From: Bromus sterilis
Taxonomy: Eukaryota; Streptophyta; Magnoliopsida; Poales; Poaceae
NCBI GenBank assembly: GCA_950022295.1
Contig: OX465598.1
Span: forward strand, 5,518,001 to 5,582,000
Length of the DNA stretch: 64,000 bases
Direction: 5' to 3'
A program made the translations under genes and the position numbers. Positions 43,878 to 55,983 of this stretch are shown here, in pieces (position 1 is the stretch's first letter; each line of letters opens with the position of its first letter). The notes under the pieces are model-generated. The model saw nothing but the letters and a program-made list of their open reading frames with translations, had not been told where the DNA came from and did no database searches.

Positions 43878-46230
43878 TTTCGCTGATCTCGATATCTCGC
43901 ACTTGTGTGTACTCAGGGCTTCTGACCTGGGTGTTTGTTGTCTACTTAATATTATGGTTCGCACAGGCTATAGCCGCTGGAGATGGAACTACATATAAAT
44001 CGGAGATCTGGTTGCTGCAACTAGAGAAATGATGTGTACTACTATACTATAAAAAGAAGGCTTTGGCAGATGCTTTTGTTTAGAGAAATGATTAGTAGTA
44101 CAGATTTACAGCTCAGCCCCAAAACCAGCAGCGAATCTCAGGGGCCTTAACATCCACGCTCCCAACGTAGCAAACAAGAGATTATTCAAACCAAAAGAGG
44201 TAAACTAGCACGACGTACGTGCTGTGATTATCCCGCCACCACCACGAGATATGATTAGCCCACCACCACAACGTGATGCTTTGGTTCTTGCCTAGAACCA
44301 AGCAAATGATCCTTTCATTCATCTTTGTCTGCCGCTGCTTCCTGGCGTACGTAAATCCTCGATCTAATCGATGTTTTTAAAATCCTATAATTCTTTTACA
44401 TGTTTATTATTTTCTTTCTCCAATATTATCTAAACACACTATGGGCTTATTGGCATTAGATTTAGATTTCTTAACATGTTTGTTAGTTTTGCAGTATTGT
44501 ACCATTGCCTAATTAACAACAATCGCAATAACGAAATAATTTGCACAATGTTCTAACTATATCTCCAATAAGTTTTTATGATATGTGGTATACTATATAT
44601 TGAATGTTATTTTGGTAATAAAAAATGGGAGTGCTTTGATGATGCATGTAAGGTCTCTTCCAATGTAAAGGTGCTAGGTGAGGTGCTAAGTGTAGTAAAT
44701 ATGTTAAACAACTAGAGTCTTTAATGCATTGGTTCTTAGCTTGTTCTTGATCTCCCTACCATATGGTAACATGAGCCGCCTGGGCGTGAACACATGTCCC
44801 CGGCTCCCTCGGTGTGTTTACATGAGCCATCAGATTGCTTCTTTTGATCTTTACGTGATGCTGCTCCTTGGCATAACTTAACCTCTGATGACATCTCACC
44901 TAGAACCAAGCAAAGGATTCGTTTTTCATGCTGCTGGCTGCTGCTTCCTGACATATATAACTCCGACAACTGATGTTTATTTTAGTAATGCTTTTGATAT
45001 CTTGCCACCTTCCTCGCCTAGGAGATGTTTATTTTAAAGGATTCTTCTCTTGATCTTTACGTATGCTGATGCTTATTAGTTCTTTGGCACAACTTCCGGT
45101 CCATGCTTTTATTTTCTTTTGACTCGCCAATCACATCTCATCTGAATTCTTAAAAGAAGGGGAGAAAAGAAACCAAAATATTCTTTTTTCTCATCTATAC
45201 ATATATGTGCTTATTGTAGCTTGGCACATACATGCAAGTCCTCCTGGTCTCACTATTGGAAAAACGGTCGTTGCAAAGTTCTAGATCATTTGTGGAGTTT
45301 CAGACCACGAGATCATGCCAACCTTGAAGTTTGTGGAGTGCCATATCCGGTGAACTGAAGCTATCGGCAGAAAGACAACTTCCATTTATATTCATGCCAT
45401 TTCATATTTCCATTTCCTTATGCATAGCAGTGAAAATAGTTCTACGACAACAGTATTCTAGATTTTTTCTTCTCCATGCCCCTTGTCTTCTCCCAAGTCA
45501 AGAAAACTTACTTAATTTTTAACCAGTGCCTTTTGAGAGTTTCTATTTTTCTCTTCTGAAACAAGAATCATGAAAACTGTGATGAAATCACCAGTTATTT
45601 TTGTTCTTTGTGCATGTGTTTTTTGTTTTTGTTTTTGTTTTTTCCATGACCAGAGTTTGGCTTTGCAATTAAATTTGGATTTTTTTTTTCATTCACTGGG
45701 ACTTGGTTTGGCTAGTTTCAGCATCAGGATCAAAATATTACTATGGCAGAGGTATGGAATAAATGATAAAATGACTCAACTCGATTTCACTTAACCATGC
45801 ATAGTGCCTTATTTCATTTACATACCAGCTTGCCTAGGACACACTTTAAGAATACTATGAGATGTCACACGTGTAAGTTGGCTGAAACTGGTCACTCCTT
45901 GTGCAGGACATGTATTTTTCTTATGTGTCTAATGTATATTCAATCCGCACTGGTCACTGCTTGATCCAAAATTCACCGATCCTTTCCACCTTCATATATA
46001 TTGTGCGTGTTATAATATGATCTAGTAAGTATTATGTTCATTTTGTATCAACCCCCGAGAGAACGGTGACAAGTGCTTAACTACTTTTTATCGGTCCCTT
46101 TGCAAGCACATGCATGCATGTAAGATCGAAGCTAGTTGCGAAACATCGTCCGTGGCAATGCGCTGGATGACCGTGACCTAGAAATTGTGTTTTGTAAGAA
46201 AGCTAGAGAGAAGTCATTACAGATCACAAA
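43878..46230. other. NLR upstream region and intergenic, no gene seen
   Basis: Two diverged copies of a ~65-bp block occur at about 44280-44345 and 44895-44960 (shared 'cctagaaccaagcaaa' and 'gctgcttcctg'). The frame 44736-44969 (minus) has no recognised domain. The NLR promoter should lie just above 43877. Confidence 0.45.
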
Positions 46231-46435
46231 ATTCAGACTATGTGTCGTGGCATTATCGTCCCAATCATATCAATGAAAACCTTCCATTTCAACAAGTAAA
46301 CATAAAATGAATCACGTTCTCTCTTTCTCAGGGAACATTTTTCTTCTAAACAATGAAACGGAATGACCAGGCAGTTTGTACATGCTCCTGAGGTCTCCAT
46401 CAACGGATCAACCCTTGCTTGAATTGTAAACATAG

Positions 46436-47640
46436 CTAGCTACCTAGGATAACTAGGAAAAAAATTGTCATGCTTGTACACGTGATAGCAAACCAATCTC
46501 GGACAACACGGACGATGATGAGGCCGAGTCTTGACTGCATATCTCTCCTTTGTCTCCACATCAAAGATGAATAGAGGACCGCAGTCACCATAGTTGAGGA
46601 TTGACACATCGTCATCGTCAAAACACGGGTCAGCATGGCGTAGGCCACATCAACACCGGTCCGCTTTCCTCACCAGGTACATACATGAACTCAATCATCA
46701 CATGGCCTGGAGGGATGCCAGGATACAACAATCTCAGCTTATCCTCCGTATCGATCACGGTGTCCATCTCCCAACCACAATCTATGAGTTGCAACCACAC
46801 TAATATCCTGAACCTACCCGCCGTGCGCAACCGCAGCCTCCCGTCTGGCGTCGTCCCTAGGTGTCGTTGTCTTGCTTTGCTATTGGTGTATGGAAGCTAC
46901 ATCAAGTCCACATTCATTTGGATGTCATAGCTGAGGATTATTTCATCATTATAGGTAAACATGGACGCAGCCGTGGAAGATGATGGTGTTCCGATTGTAC
47001 CGGGGCATGCCTAATGGGAGGCCAATGTGGTTATCTTTTGTGACAGGTCCCCATCTTACGCCATCGTCAACTTCGGATGGTGTGGCTGTCCAGACGCTTA
47101 TACTAAATCCATTTTCAGCGTCGTGGTGTTCCACCTCGGCTACCAATAGACAGAAGGGAAAGCCAATGCCTTCGGCAACGGTGAGTAGAACAACCATGCG
47201 CCGCATGTGGGGATACTCGATGAATCAACAAAGAAGGTGGTGTTACCAGTCATGGGGTCATACACACACATGTTAGACCGGTTCATAGACCTCAAGTTAT
47301 CGTACATGTTGCGTCGGCGTAGGAGCATGAGGCCTCCACAACCACGGGATGTCATGGGGCAATACTCAGCGAGGAGTCCAGTGGCATGGCATGACATGAA
47401 CAAAGACATATGGTTGGCGACAAAGGCCATAGCCGAGGGTGTGGCTGGGCTGACAAGAGAGATCAGGGGTGGCGGCGAGACCTCCAGGTGACCATGGTTG
47501 TGGAGGTAGATGAGGATGCGGGGATCCATGATACAATCTTGTTGCGTGACGTGGCGGATGAACGGCGGGCTAAGAATCGCATGTTGGAGGTCCTTGGAGG
47601 CAACGGCACAATGGACAAGGGTGGAAAGGTCGGTGCGTGC
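46436..47640 (-). pseudogene. F-box protein pseudogene with F-box-associated C-terminal domain
   Basis: From 47640 the minus frame reads 'TDLSTLVHCAVASKDLQHAI' and 'LSPPFIRHV', the second half of an F-box. It continues with 'MDPRILIYLHNHGHLEVSPPP' and 'MTSRGCGGLMLLRR', typical of the grass F-box family with a large C-terminal domain. A stop (TAA, 47641-47643) precedes it, so the F-box start is lost. Further down, the frame changes near 47170 ('LVAEVEHHDAENGFSISVWT'), near 46830 ('VWLQLIDCGWEMDTVIDTED') and near 46648. At least three frameshifts make it non-functional. In the intact family such proteins act as SCF ubiquitin ligase adaptors. Confidence 0.7.
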
Positions 47641-48056
47641 TTAGGACCTCAAGCATGAGTTTCGTAGGGAGAATGCATGCTGCCCGTGATGATGCTATGA
47701 AGCCTCCGGTGCGCTGCCGTAGTTTCGTCGGCGTTTATGTGCATCCATCGATCCAATGCGTTTGAGTTTGAGGCCCTAGCTATATACAACGTGTAAGCTC
47801 TAATATTGTACTCTTGCTAGAACCGGGGGAGCACGCATGTACGTACTTATATTGTGTAAGCTAATTCAAGTCAAATTCGAGCAGATAACAGAATACATTG
47901 TCTGATCGGACTCGCGTACTAATATACTTCTACTCGTGCACAGTTCGGGCATCGAGTTTTCCAAATATTCACATGAATTCCGCTTGGAGATCCTGCCTTC
48001 AAATATTTAGGAGTTTTGCGGCCGGGGACCCGACTCAACTCAAACGCAGTCAACCG
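47641..48056. other. Intergenic between two head-to-head F-box remnants
   Basis: No coding content recognised. It would contain both 5' regions. Confidence 0.4.
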
Positions 48057-48440
48057 ATGGCGCCGAGGAAACGCCTACGGCACAACCTACGTGCCCCGGC
48101 CGTGCTCGAGATACTCCCCACAGATAGCCTGCTCGACATCATGGCGCGTGTCGATTTCATCACGCTCATTCATTGCGCAGTCGTCTCCAAGCAACTTCGC
48201 CATGACATCTTGAGCTCGTCGTTCATCCGCCAACAAGTGGCTCCAAGCATCCTCGCTCATCTCTGCAGCTACTACGAGCGACCCCTCACTGCAATCCACC
48301 CAATCACACCCGCCGCCGTGTCTTTCTTGTTGGCTTTTGAACTGGCTAGATCAAATCACCAGGATGCAAAACTCACACGTACGCGTACAACTAGCTACAC
48401 AACCAGCCTATCATATTCGGATATAGATCGTCCAATCTGA
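48057..48440 (+). pseudogene. Truncated F-box protein gene
   Basis: The frame is open from 47898, but ATG at 48057 (MAPRKRLRHN) gives a family-like start. 'LEILPTDSLLDIMARVDFITL' and 'HCAVVSKQLRHDILS' form the F-box, followed by 'FIRQQVAPSILAHLC'. The frame then drifts into Thr/Ser-rich sequence and ends at 48440, about 127 residues, whereas the family is normally around 400. It is paralogous to the minus-strand remnant at 46436-47640 (compare 'HCAVASKDLQHAILSPPFIR'), so the two form an inverted pair. The SCF-binding part is largely present; the substrate domain is missing. Confidence 0.65.
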
Positions 48441-48459
48441 TTTTATGGACGATCTATAT
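48421..48459. other. Perfect 14-bp hairpin
   Basis: atatagatcgtcca and tggacgatctatat are exact inverse complements separated by 11 bases. The hairpin overlaps the stop codon of the truncated F-box frame. Confidence 0.7.
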
Positions 48460-48711
48460 TCACTTAATGCATGGTAAAAAGTTTGAGATGTTACCTGCGC
48501 ATGGTTCATGGAGCTAGTCTAGCTAATCGAGGTGATTTTGTTGGCCTTGAATCATGGTCGATGTCCAGTGCACTGGAGCTGGCGCACAAAATACTTAGCG
48601 TGGGATTATAGCGTCCTCGCTGGAACGCTACTTTCAGTCAACGTGCGCGTTAAGAAATAGTTTTATACAGCGCGTGGATTATTTAGCGATGTTGTTGGAG
48701 ATACTCTAAAA

Positions 48712-49296
48712 GGGCGTGTTTGGTTTCGTGTGTTGCATCTGGCTCATACCCACCATGCATAAACTGGGTTGTTTGGTAAGTTGTATGGGTCTCTCAGCCT
48801 GGGCCGGCGGATGCAAAAAAAGGCCTTTCTGGAAGGCTGAGAAAAACGCAGCGCATCTCCGTATCTCACATGCAGGCTCGGTTTCCTTCGTCTCCCTCAT
48901 GTTCTCTCTAGCACAGCACACCGCCAGTCATCTCCTCCCTGTGTCCCGTCTTCTCACCAAGCGCCGGGTCCCGCTGCCGAGCATCGGAGAACGCCGCCGA
49001 GTGCCAGATCCCGCCGCCGCCCTTCTTCTCATCAAGCGCCGCCGTCGAGCGTCGGGTCCCGCCACCGCCCTTCTTCTCACCAAGCGCCGCCGCCGAGCGC
49101 CAGATCCCATCGGATTGCGACGCTACCTGTTTCTCTTCCGCTTCAGTTTCAGCAGGATTTGAAGAACATGCACCTCGTACAATTATATGATACAAGTTAA
49201 CCAAACACACATCTGTACTCCTTTCTGCATCCCCTTAACCAGACCAGCCTCACCCAAGCTCCTCCATGCAATGAACCAGGGAACCCAACACGCCCC
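48712..49296. mobile_element. TIR element (MITE-like) containing a minisatellite
   Basis: Left end GGGCGTGTTTGGTTTC and right end GAACCCAACACGCCCC are imperfect inverted repeats, of the type seen in hAT and Harbinger MITEs of grasses. A clear target duplication was not found. Inside, 48955-49110 has about three copies of a ~54-bp GC-rich unit with 'cttctcaccaagcgccgccg'. No transposase. Confidence 0.5.
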
Positions 49297-50599
49297 TAGT
49301 GCTCTGGTGCATCTGGTAAGAGCGCAATGCGCGCATCTTTCGGTCAACTGAAAGCACGGTCGAGCATGTCCTTCAGCAGCTCACCGACGAGGCGAGATTT
49401 TGCGTGTTGGCAGGAGTAACGAGCGCCCCGTTTTTCTCTTTTCTTCTTGTTTCCTTCGCTTGGCCTTGCTGAGCGCATGTACAGTTGGCTTTCAGCCGTC
49501 TTCCATTTAATGAAACTAGCAAGGTGGCCCTCGCAAATGCGAAGGCACCTAGTATTTAGAAAGTGTTAACCATTGTTTTATCGTATTAAATACTTTTTTT
49601 TTATTTATCCTAAAATTGCATAATAGACAATATTTTAGGTCTATACATGTTTAAACAGGTGACATCCAAATTTTATTTCGTAAGTGAGCATATGCTTATG
49701 ATGCCAATATAATACTAATAAGAATTATTAAATATTTATTTGTAATAAATCTAATGTAATTGTTTTCTTTTTCTCTCAAAAATATTTGTGTACAACAGGC
49801 GTCGATCTGAAGTACACCAAACAAACTACCTTGCAATCCTCTTGTCGCTAGATCAATTGTGTCAAATGCTTCGTCTCTATGCCATTTTGCCATTTATGGA
49901 GAGATGCAAAAAGTAATCCTATTATGTTCCTATCCAGTCTACTATCATGGTTCTTGTTCACATATACTATTGAAACTATTATGAAAAATAAAAATAAAAA
50001 TGAATATCACATCCTCAAGCCGTCAGTTCTAATCTCATTTATATCCGCCGTCCATGCTCATGTTGGTGTCTACTCACTCCTCCGTCATTTTTTACGATCA
50101 TCCCTAAAAAGATTTTGTACATCGCCGATGACGATTGATAAAACAAATGGTCTATGGAGCATAAGATGATCAAAAGAATAGTATAGTTCAGTATAACATT
50201 GCTATAGGGTTCCATTAGTGTATGTGTCTATTGTATGAAATTAGCATTTGTATATGTCGTAAGGACTAACATCTTTAAGTGAGATGTAACATGTACTTTT
50301 CCTAGCTTGGCTTTGATAACGCAATTTCGGGAGAAGATGGTAGTTGGGCACTGGATCCCTTCGGGCTTGGAGAACGCGGGGCATTGGTTCGGGGTTTGTT
50401 CAATCAACTGTCACTCAGTTGAAGTATGGGATCCCTTTTTTGTTGCCTAGGTTACAACTTTGGAATACCCCAGACGTAAGTGTCTTATTTATGCAAAAGG
50501 AACATTTATTTGTGTAGGGGAACACAAAAAAATGGTTTCACTATGACAAACTTCACAAATAAATACTCAGTTTTGCCACTAAAAGTTTCAAGTGCTCAA
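49297..50599. other. Intergenic, possible Helitron terminus at its left
   Basis: Near 49520-49555 'actagcaaggtggccctcgc' leads into 'aaatgcgaaggcacctagt'; the hairpin gccctcgcaaatgcgaaggc and flanking CTAG words could be a Helitron end on either strand. Otherwise A/T-rich with no gene seen. Confidence 0.3.
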
Positions 50600-50965
50600 A
50601 AATGCCACCGTTCCGTTTGGCGCATGCTAAAAAATGCCACTAAACACTATTATTGTTAGCTCAAAGCCCGTTTACTATGTTATATAACAAAAATAATCAT
50701 AGACCCAAATGTCAGCTCTCCTCTATCTCAGGACGATAAAGTTTGGGTCCCACTTGATTCCAATAACATTGTTATTTTTCTATAAAATTATTCACTCAAT
50801 TACTGCTAATAGGTGGGACCCACACTTATTATTTTGATGTAGAGAGATGTGATATGTGGTCATAGGGTTTTTTTGTAACATAAGGTGGTCACTGGGTTTG
50901 ACCAAAAATATTGGTGTCTAATGGTATTTTTAGCAAATATCTAACGGAACAATTACCTGGCACTT
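50600..50965. mobile_element. Diverged TIR element (MULE-like MITE)
   Basis: The left end 'aatgccaccgttccg...gctaaaaaatgccactaaacac' matches the reverse complement of the right end 'ggtgtctaatggtatttttagcaaa...cggaac...cctggcactt' with several mismatches over about 50 bp. No coding capacity. Confidence 0.45.
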
Positions 50966-51179
50966 ACACAGAGCCATGCACACTCACAACTACATAGTAT
51001 GCTATCTGGATGATACATTCACGGGCTAAAAACCGGTTAATTAAATTACCAGATATTTTCTTAGCTCAATGAGGTAAAAAAAAGTATACCTTGCATGAGT
51101 ATGGGCTATGCATAGCTAACATGGGCTTACCTCAATTAATTCCAGGTAGCGGGCTGAATTAGCACACCAATCATCTCAA
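50966..51179. other. Intergenic, no gene seen
   Basis: A/T-rich, no motif recognised. Confidence 0.35.
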
Positions 51180-52630
51180 GGACATATATATACACGCGCG
51201 AAAAAAGGCTTTCGCCCTGCTATATAGATATAGCAATCACCCGATACAACCGAAGCACCATTGCTGAGGCAGACAACACAAGCACGCCCAAAAGAAACAG
51301 AAGAGAAAGGAAAAAAACAATGACAACAGAGCCGGGTCGACGAAAATTGTAATGATCCGCAACCGCTGCGCCCACCGACGATTCCCACCACACTCCTAGC
51401 ATTTCGGACCACCGCGTACCAAGCAACACCTTTAGGAAGGACCGCCACGATGACGACGTTGCTGCTCGGACAAAGCCTAGGGTTTCCCCCGGTACGCGAC
51501 GGGTGAGGGCCAGGGGATACCCGACGCCCTTTAGGAAGGACCGATGGCGCCCGCGGGCGTCACCGCACCGGTGCCGGCCAAGCCGGCAGGGATTTCTCCC
51601 GTCCGCCACACACCCATCGCCCCGTCCGATCCGTCGTGCTCCATCATACTTGTGCGGTCACCAACATGCGCCACCGCGGTCTTGGGACACTACCACCGCC
51701 TAACCATGGAGACCGAAGCGGGACCGACGGGTCCGAGAGGGAGCAACCGGGAAGAGGAGCGGCAGCGTTGGCAACCACGCGGGAGGGGACAACCTCCACC
51801 TCCATCAGCGGTCACCGACCGGACACAGCAAGAGGAGCAAAGCAGGCACCCGGCCCGCCCGAGCTCTCAAAGGCTCGTGAAACTCCCGTCGCCGTGGTGC
51901 AGTAGGCGTGCCGTCGTCTCCGCAACCCCCCGCACGAGCCGCATCTCCGTCCGCCGGAGTCCACGCAGATGAGGTCGAACCAGGCCCGCCCAGACCCATA
52001 TGGCCCTCAAAAGGGCCCAGATATGGGCCGAGAGAGCGTCATCGCCGGTCGCTGCGCAAGCCCGCCGCCAAGTGGCTGCGCCACCGCCTCCTCATCCACT
52101 CGGATCTGCGCCGCCGCGCCGTCACTGGAACCACCGCCAACCGAGGAGAACCGCCGCGCGCCCGCAACGGGAAGACCCATCTGCAGTCGCCGAAAGTTCG
52201 AAGCCGAACCCGTGCCACCCACGCCGCCCGCAGCCCGCGCCGCCTGGAGCCAGATCCGCCGCAGCCCGAACGGCGCCGGCCTGTGCCCACGCACTCCCCT
52301 CCATGGCAGCCGTCGCGCCACCCCGAGACGTCGACCGCGCGCCGGCAGCAGGCGCACCCGAGGCCACAGCACCAGGCCCCGCCATAGCCCGGCGCCTCCG
52401 GCGGTAGCCGCCCCGCGTCGGCCGTGGATCCGCGCAGGAGAGGAAGAGGTTGACCCCGCCGCCGCCCGCGCCAGCCAGGCTTCGCCCGACGGAGCTGCGG
52501 GGCGGCGACGAGGGAGGGAGAGGCCGGAGGCGAGGGGGCTGGGGCGGCGGCTAGGGTTCCCCCCGAGGAGCGGCTGGAGGGAGGGGGGGTCAACCACCCC
52601 CCACCCCGCTGGGGACATATATATACACGC
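51180..52630 (-). mobile_element. GC-rich non-autonomous retroposon, copy 2, with an 18-bp target duplication
   Basis: Flanked by exact 18-bp repeats ggacatatatatacacgc at 51180-51197 and 52613-52630, a length typical of target-primed retrotransposition. The body (51198-52612, minus strand) starts near 'ggggtggttgacccccc' and 'gggaaccctagccgccg'. It runs about 1.4 kb without a convincing reading frame and ends 'tatatagcagggcgaaagccttttttcgc'. The tail is an oligo-T and not poly(A). The related copy at 41042-42125 is 0.3 kb shorter. Long Arg/Ala/Gly-rich frames (for example 52007-52660) are open on both strands because of GC content. No RT motif is present, so it must use enzymes in trans. Confidence 0.8.
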
Positions 52631-52988
52631 ACGGCTCGTCAAGGCATTCGTTCGTTGCAATCGACGAGATCAAAACCAACTCCTCCTGTCCTTCACGGAA
52701 AAAGAATGAGTCGAGATCTTTTTTTAGGAACACAATACAACTCAGACGCTCACAAACACGAGTATACAATCATTCATATGACGCACACTGAAAGCATAAC
52801 ACCGGAAGCCGATAAAATAAATCCAAAAAAATACGAGCACCACTATTAAATCTGAGATTTGAACTCTAATGGGCGAGGATACAACCATCCACCTAAGCAA
52901 CTCAACCACAACTTGATTCACGAATGAGTCCAGGTCCAACACGGTGTTTTGTACTATACATATTGTGCCATTCATACTACGTGACATG
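52631..52988. other. Intergenic, no gene seen
   Basis: Short frames only; no motif. Confidence 0.35.
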
Positions 52989-53249
52989 TACTCCATCTGT
53001 TTCTTTTTACTCCGCATATAAAATTTGGTCAAAGTCAAAGTTGACAAAGTTTGATCAATTTTGTAGAAAAATTTATCAACATCCACAATATGAAACCAAT
53101 ATCATTAGAATCATCATGATATTAATCTTCATATGGTATAGCTTTGATGTTGTAGATGTTGATATTTTTTAGTATAAATTTGGTCAAATTTTATCAAGCT
53201 TGACTTTGACCAAACCTTATATCCGGAGTAAAAAGAAACGGAGGGAGTA
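52989..53249. mobile_element. Stowaway/Mariner-type MITE, 257 bp
   Basis: TA-flanked element 52991-53247. Left CTCCATCTGTTTCTTTTTAC and right GTAAAAAGAAACGGAGGGAG are inverted; 'ttggtcaaagtcaa' inside the left arm mirrors 'ttgactttgacc' in the right arm. Related to the element at 63409-63661. Confidence 0.82.
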
Positions 53250-53397
53250 ATATGTTTGGACGTATTACGTGAACGATAGATGATTAATCTTAACTGTTCC
53301 ATCATATGATCGTACGGAGTAAATAATTTTAGCCTATGTGAACTAATACGGTGGCTCTATTTTTCATCCTTATCTTTTTATATATATCTTTCCCTAA

Positions 53398-54698
53398 TCT
53401 ATACCTAATAATAAAGGGAGGTAGATTTCTCCTTCTGTCATGACGTTTTGCAAAAAAGCCCCTCACGTTTTAATAAATAAACCCGCAGTCCATAGTTTCT
53501 GGCAAAAAAAAAGGTGAAAATGTTGCGCTGCGTGGGCCTCGGCCCATCTTCCGCATGTCGCACCTGGGCAACAAAAGAAGCTGGCCCATCAAATGGGCCA
53601 AGCTAGATTCTATTTTTATTTTCGTTTTTCCCGTATGTATTTTATTTTTTAACAAAAGAAAATGTTCAAGGATGTAAACGCAGTCGCTCGCGTGCTTCCT
53701 CTGCACTAAAACTTTTCATAAATTTAAAAAGTCTTTGATTTTCTAAATAATCATATATTAAAAAAATACACTTAATAATTATTATTATTTTGAATAAATT
53801 CAAACTAAAAAAGTTATGTGTAAATAATTGAACACATTTAAATGCACCAATATTTTAGGTCGCTCGCGTGCTTCCTCTGCACTAACACTTTTCATAAATT
53901 TAAAAAGTCTTGATTTTATTAAATAATCACACATTCTATAAATGGTTTGCACTTAAAAATAATAATTATTTGTCTAAATCGAAACTAAAAATGTTTATTT
54001 GTAAATAATTAAACACATTTAAATGCACAAATATTTTTACGCATTTTTAAAGTATGAAATATTTAATAAGTACATTCAAGGATTTTTATACGCTTTTTAA
54101 TATATGAAGATTTTTTTGGGCTATAGCCGCTGAAAAAATACGACCAAGCAAGTTAAATGGATGGTCACTTTGCCCTTTTTATTAAAATTACATAATGTTG
54201 AATGCATTTTCGTAAATTTGTTGTAATTATTTTTAGCGCTCCAAAATAAAAAGTATCCCTTATCTTTCCTTTTATAAAAATAAAAATATCTCTCATTTTA
54301 TTTTAAATATATATTTTTTTCTTAAACTTTTTCCATCGGGTGTGACTTATGTATGTCTTAATCCAAAATCCTATATGTATCTAACTCACCAAAAAGTGTA
54401 CCCACAAATTTTTTTATGAAAAGTGTTCACACGTTTTAATTTTTTATATTAGTTTAAATGCGTTTGCGCCTTTATAAAATATATAAAGTTAATTTTACAT
54501 AAAACATAGATATTTTATCATAAGATTTAAAATTTCTCCTGTTGTTTTAAGCAATCTTATTTTTATTAAATAATATTAATATCCCAAAAAAATGTTCATA
54601 GGATTTTAAGTTTTTGTTTCATTCATTCCAAAATTCTGCATGTAGTTTCTCATAAGATTAAAACTTTATCCCGTTGCAACGCACGGGCATTGTCCTAG
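53398..54698 (+). mobile_element. Helitron-like non-autonomous element, copy 1
   Basis: Starts TCTATACCTAATAATAAAGG after an A and ends 'cccgttgcaacgcacgggcattgtcCTAG' before a T, so it fits A/T insertion, 5' TC, a 3' hairpin and a CTRR end. 1301 bp with no Rep/helicase frame. A ~175-bp internal tandem duplication (about 53686-53858 and 53859-54040) starts with 'cgctcgcgtgcttcctctgc'. Confidence 0.65.
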
Positions 54699-55887
54699 TT
54701 TAATAAAAAAGGGAGTTAAATTTCTCCTTCCGTTTTGGCTCTTTTGCAGAAAATTCCCTCTCTTTTAGTTAAATCAATCCGCAGTCCAGTTTACATCCAA
54801 AAAAAAAATCGCCGCTCTGTCATTTTTAATGGGACATTTTTGCTAGGCCCATGGCCGCTGGAACTAAAAAACGCCAGACCAAACCAGTGAGTACTTGGGC
54901 CTTGATATTTCGCCGCTCTGTTATTTTTTTGGGGCACTTTCGCTTTTATAGATTTTGCTTAGGTTTGAAATTTACCTCATTTTATATGCGTACATGTGCG
55001 ATCTCGATTTGTTACATATTTCACGGGCTATATATATTTAATTTAAATTTAATTATTTGAAAATTTATTTATCGAAATAAAAATCTATGTAGTATGCTTA
55101 GTTATTTCTGTGAAAATACAAACTCAAATTTAAATTCAAATTAAGATTCAAACTATAAGTGTGTTATTTTATTTTTTCAATTTATAGAAATTCTGCATTA
55201 CCTTTACAATTGTATTAAGAGTAATTAACTTTTGATATATATTATAAAGTGAAAGTCCATTATTTTCATAAATTTTATATTTGCAAATTAATTACATTCC
55301 CTGAGGTTTGAAATTTACCTCATTTTACATGCGTACATATTTGACCTTGAATTGCAACATATTTCACGGGATTTATATATTACTTCGAGGTAATCAACGT
55401 AAATATTGCATGTCCCAGGAGGCAATATTATCGACGGGCGTATAATTTTGATGTCAGTGGTGGTAATCGTGGATAATAAAAATAAAAGATCATATTGTTC
55501 ATGCAAAACTTTGCCCAAATATTTTTCCTATGATAACTGCTAATTAAATATACTTGAATTTAGTTCATGATGACATAAGGTTTATTTCTAGACCAGTAAT
55601 GTCTTTGACTTATGGATTATTTAATGAAAATAATGCAACCACTTTATTGTCTTTTGCTTAAGATTTTCAATGAATCTAATGCACCACTACCTTAGTAAAC
55701 CTGATTTACTATTATAGTATTATTTGTCTAAATCCCTTACAGTGTATACAAGTAAACAAAAAATATATATGATATTATAAAATCAATCGTTGTTTTCTTT
55801 TATTATGATGCAACATTAGATTGATATACGCTAAAGGCATGGAAGGATTATTTTTTCTTCGTTACAACGCACGGGCATTTGTCCTAG
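54699..55887 (+). mobile_element. Helitron-like element, copy 2, abutting copy 1
   Basis: Begins directly after the CTAG of copy 1 with 'tttaataaaaaagggagtta', which aligns with copy 1 a few bases inside its 5' end ('ttctccttc', 'cgcagtcca'). It ends 'cgttacaacgcacgggcatttgtcCTAG' before a T at 55888. Head-to-tail with copy 1. A repeated segment 'gaggtttgaaatttacctca' and 'catgcgtacat' occurs near 54965 and 55302. No coding capacity. Confidence 0.6.
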
Positions 55888-55983
55888 TAGTATATAATAG
55901 ATGGCAGCTTTTCCAAAAAGAAAATAAGTGTACACGTTAGATGAAAAAGTGTGTATCAATAAAATATTTCATATATGATTATA

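Noticed and set aside
51969..52709. 246-codon Arg/Pro-rich frame
   Set aside because: It overlaps equally long frames on both strands within the GC-rich retroposon and runs past its target duplication into unrelated sequence.
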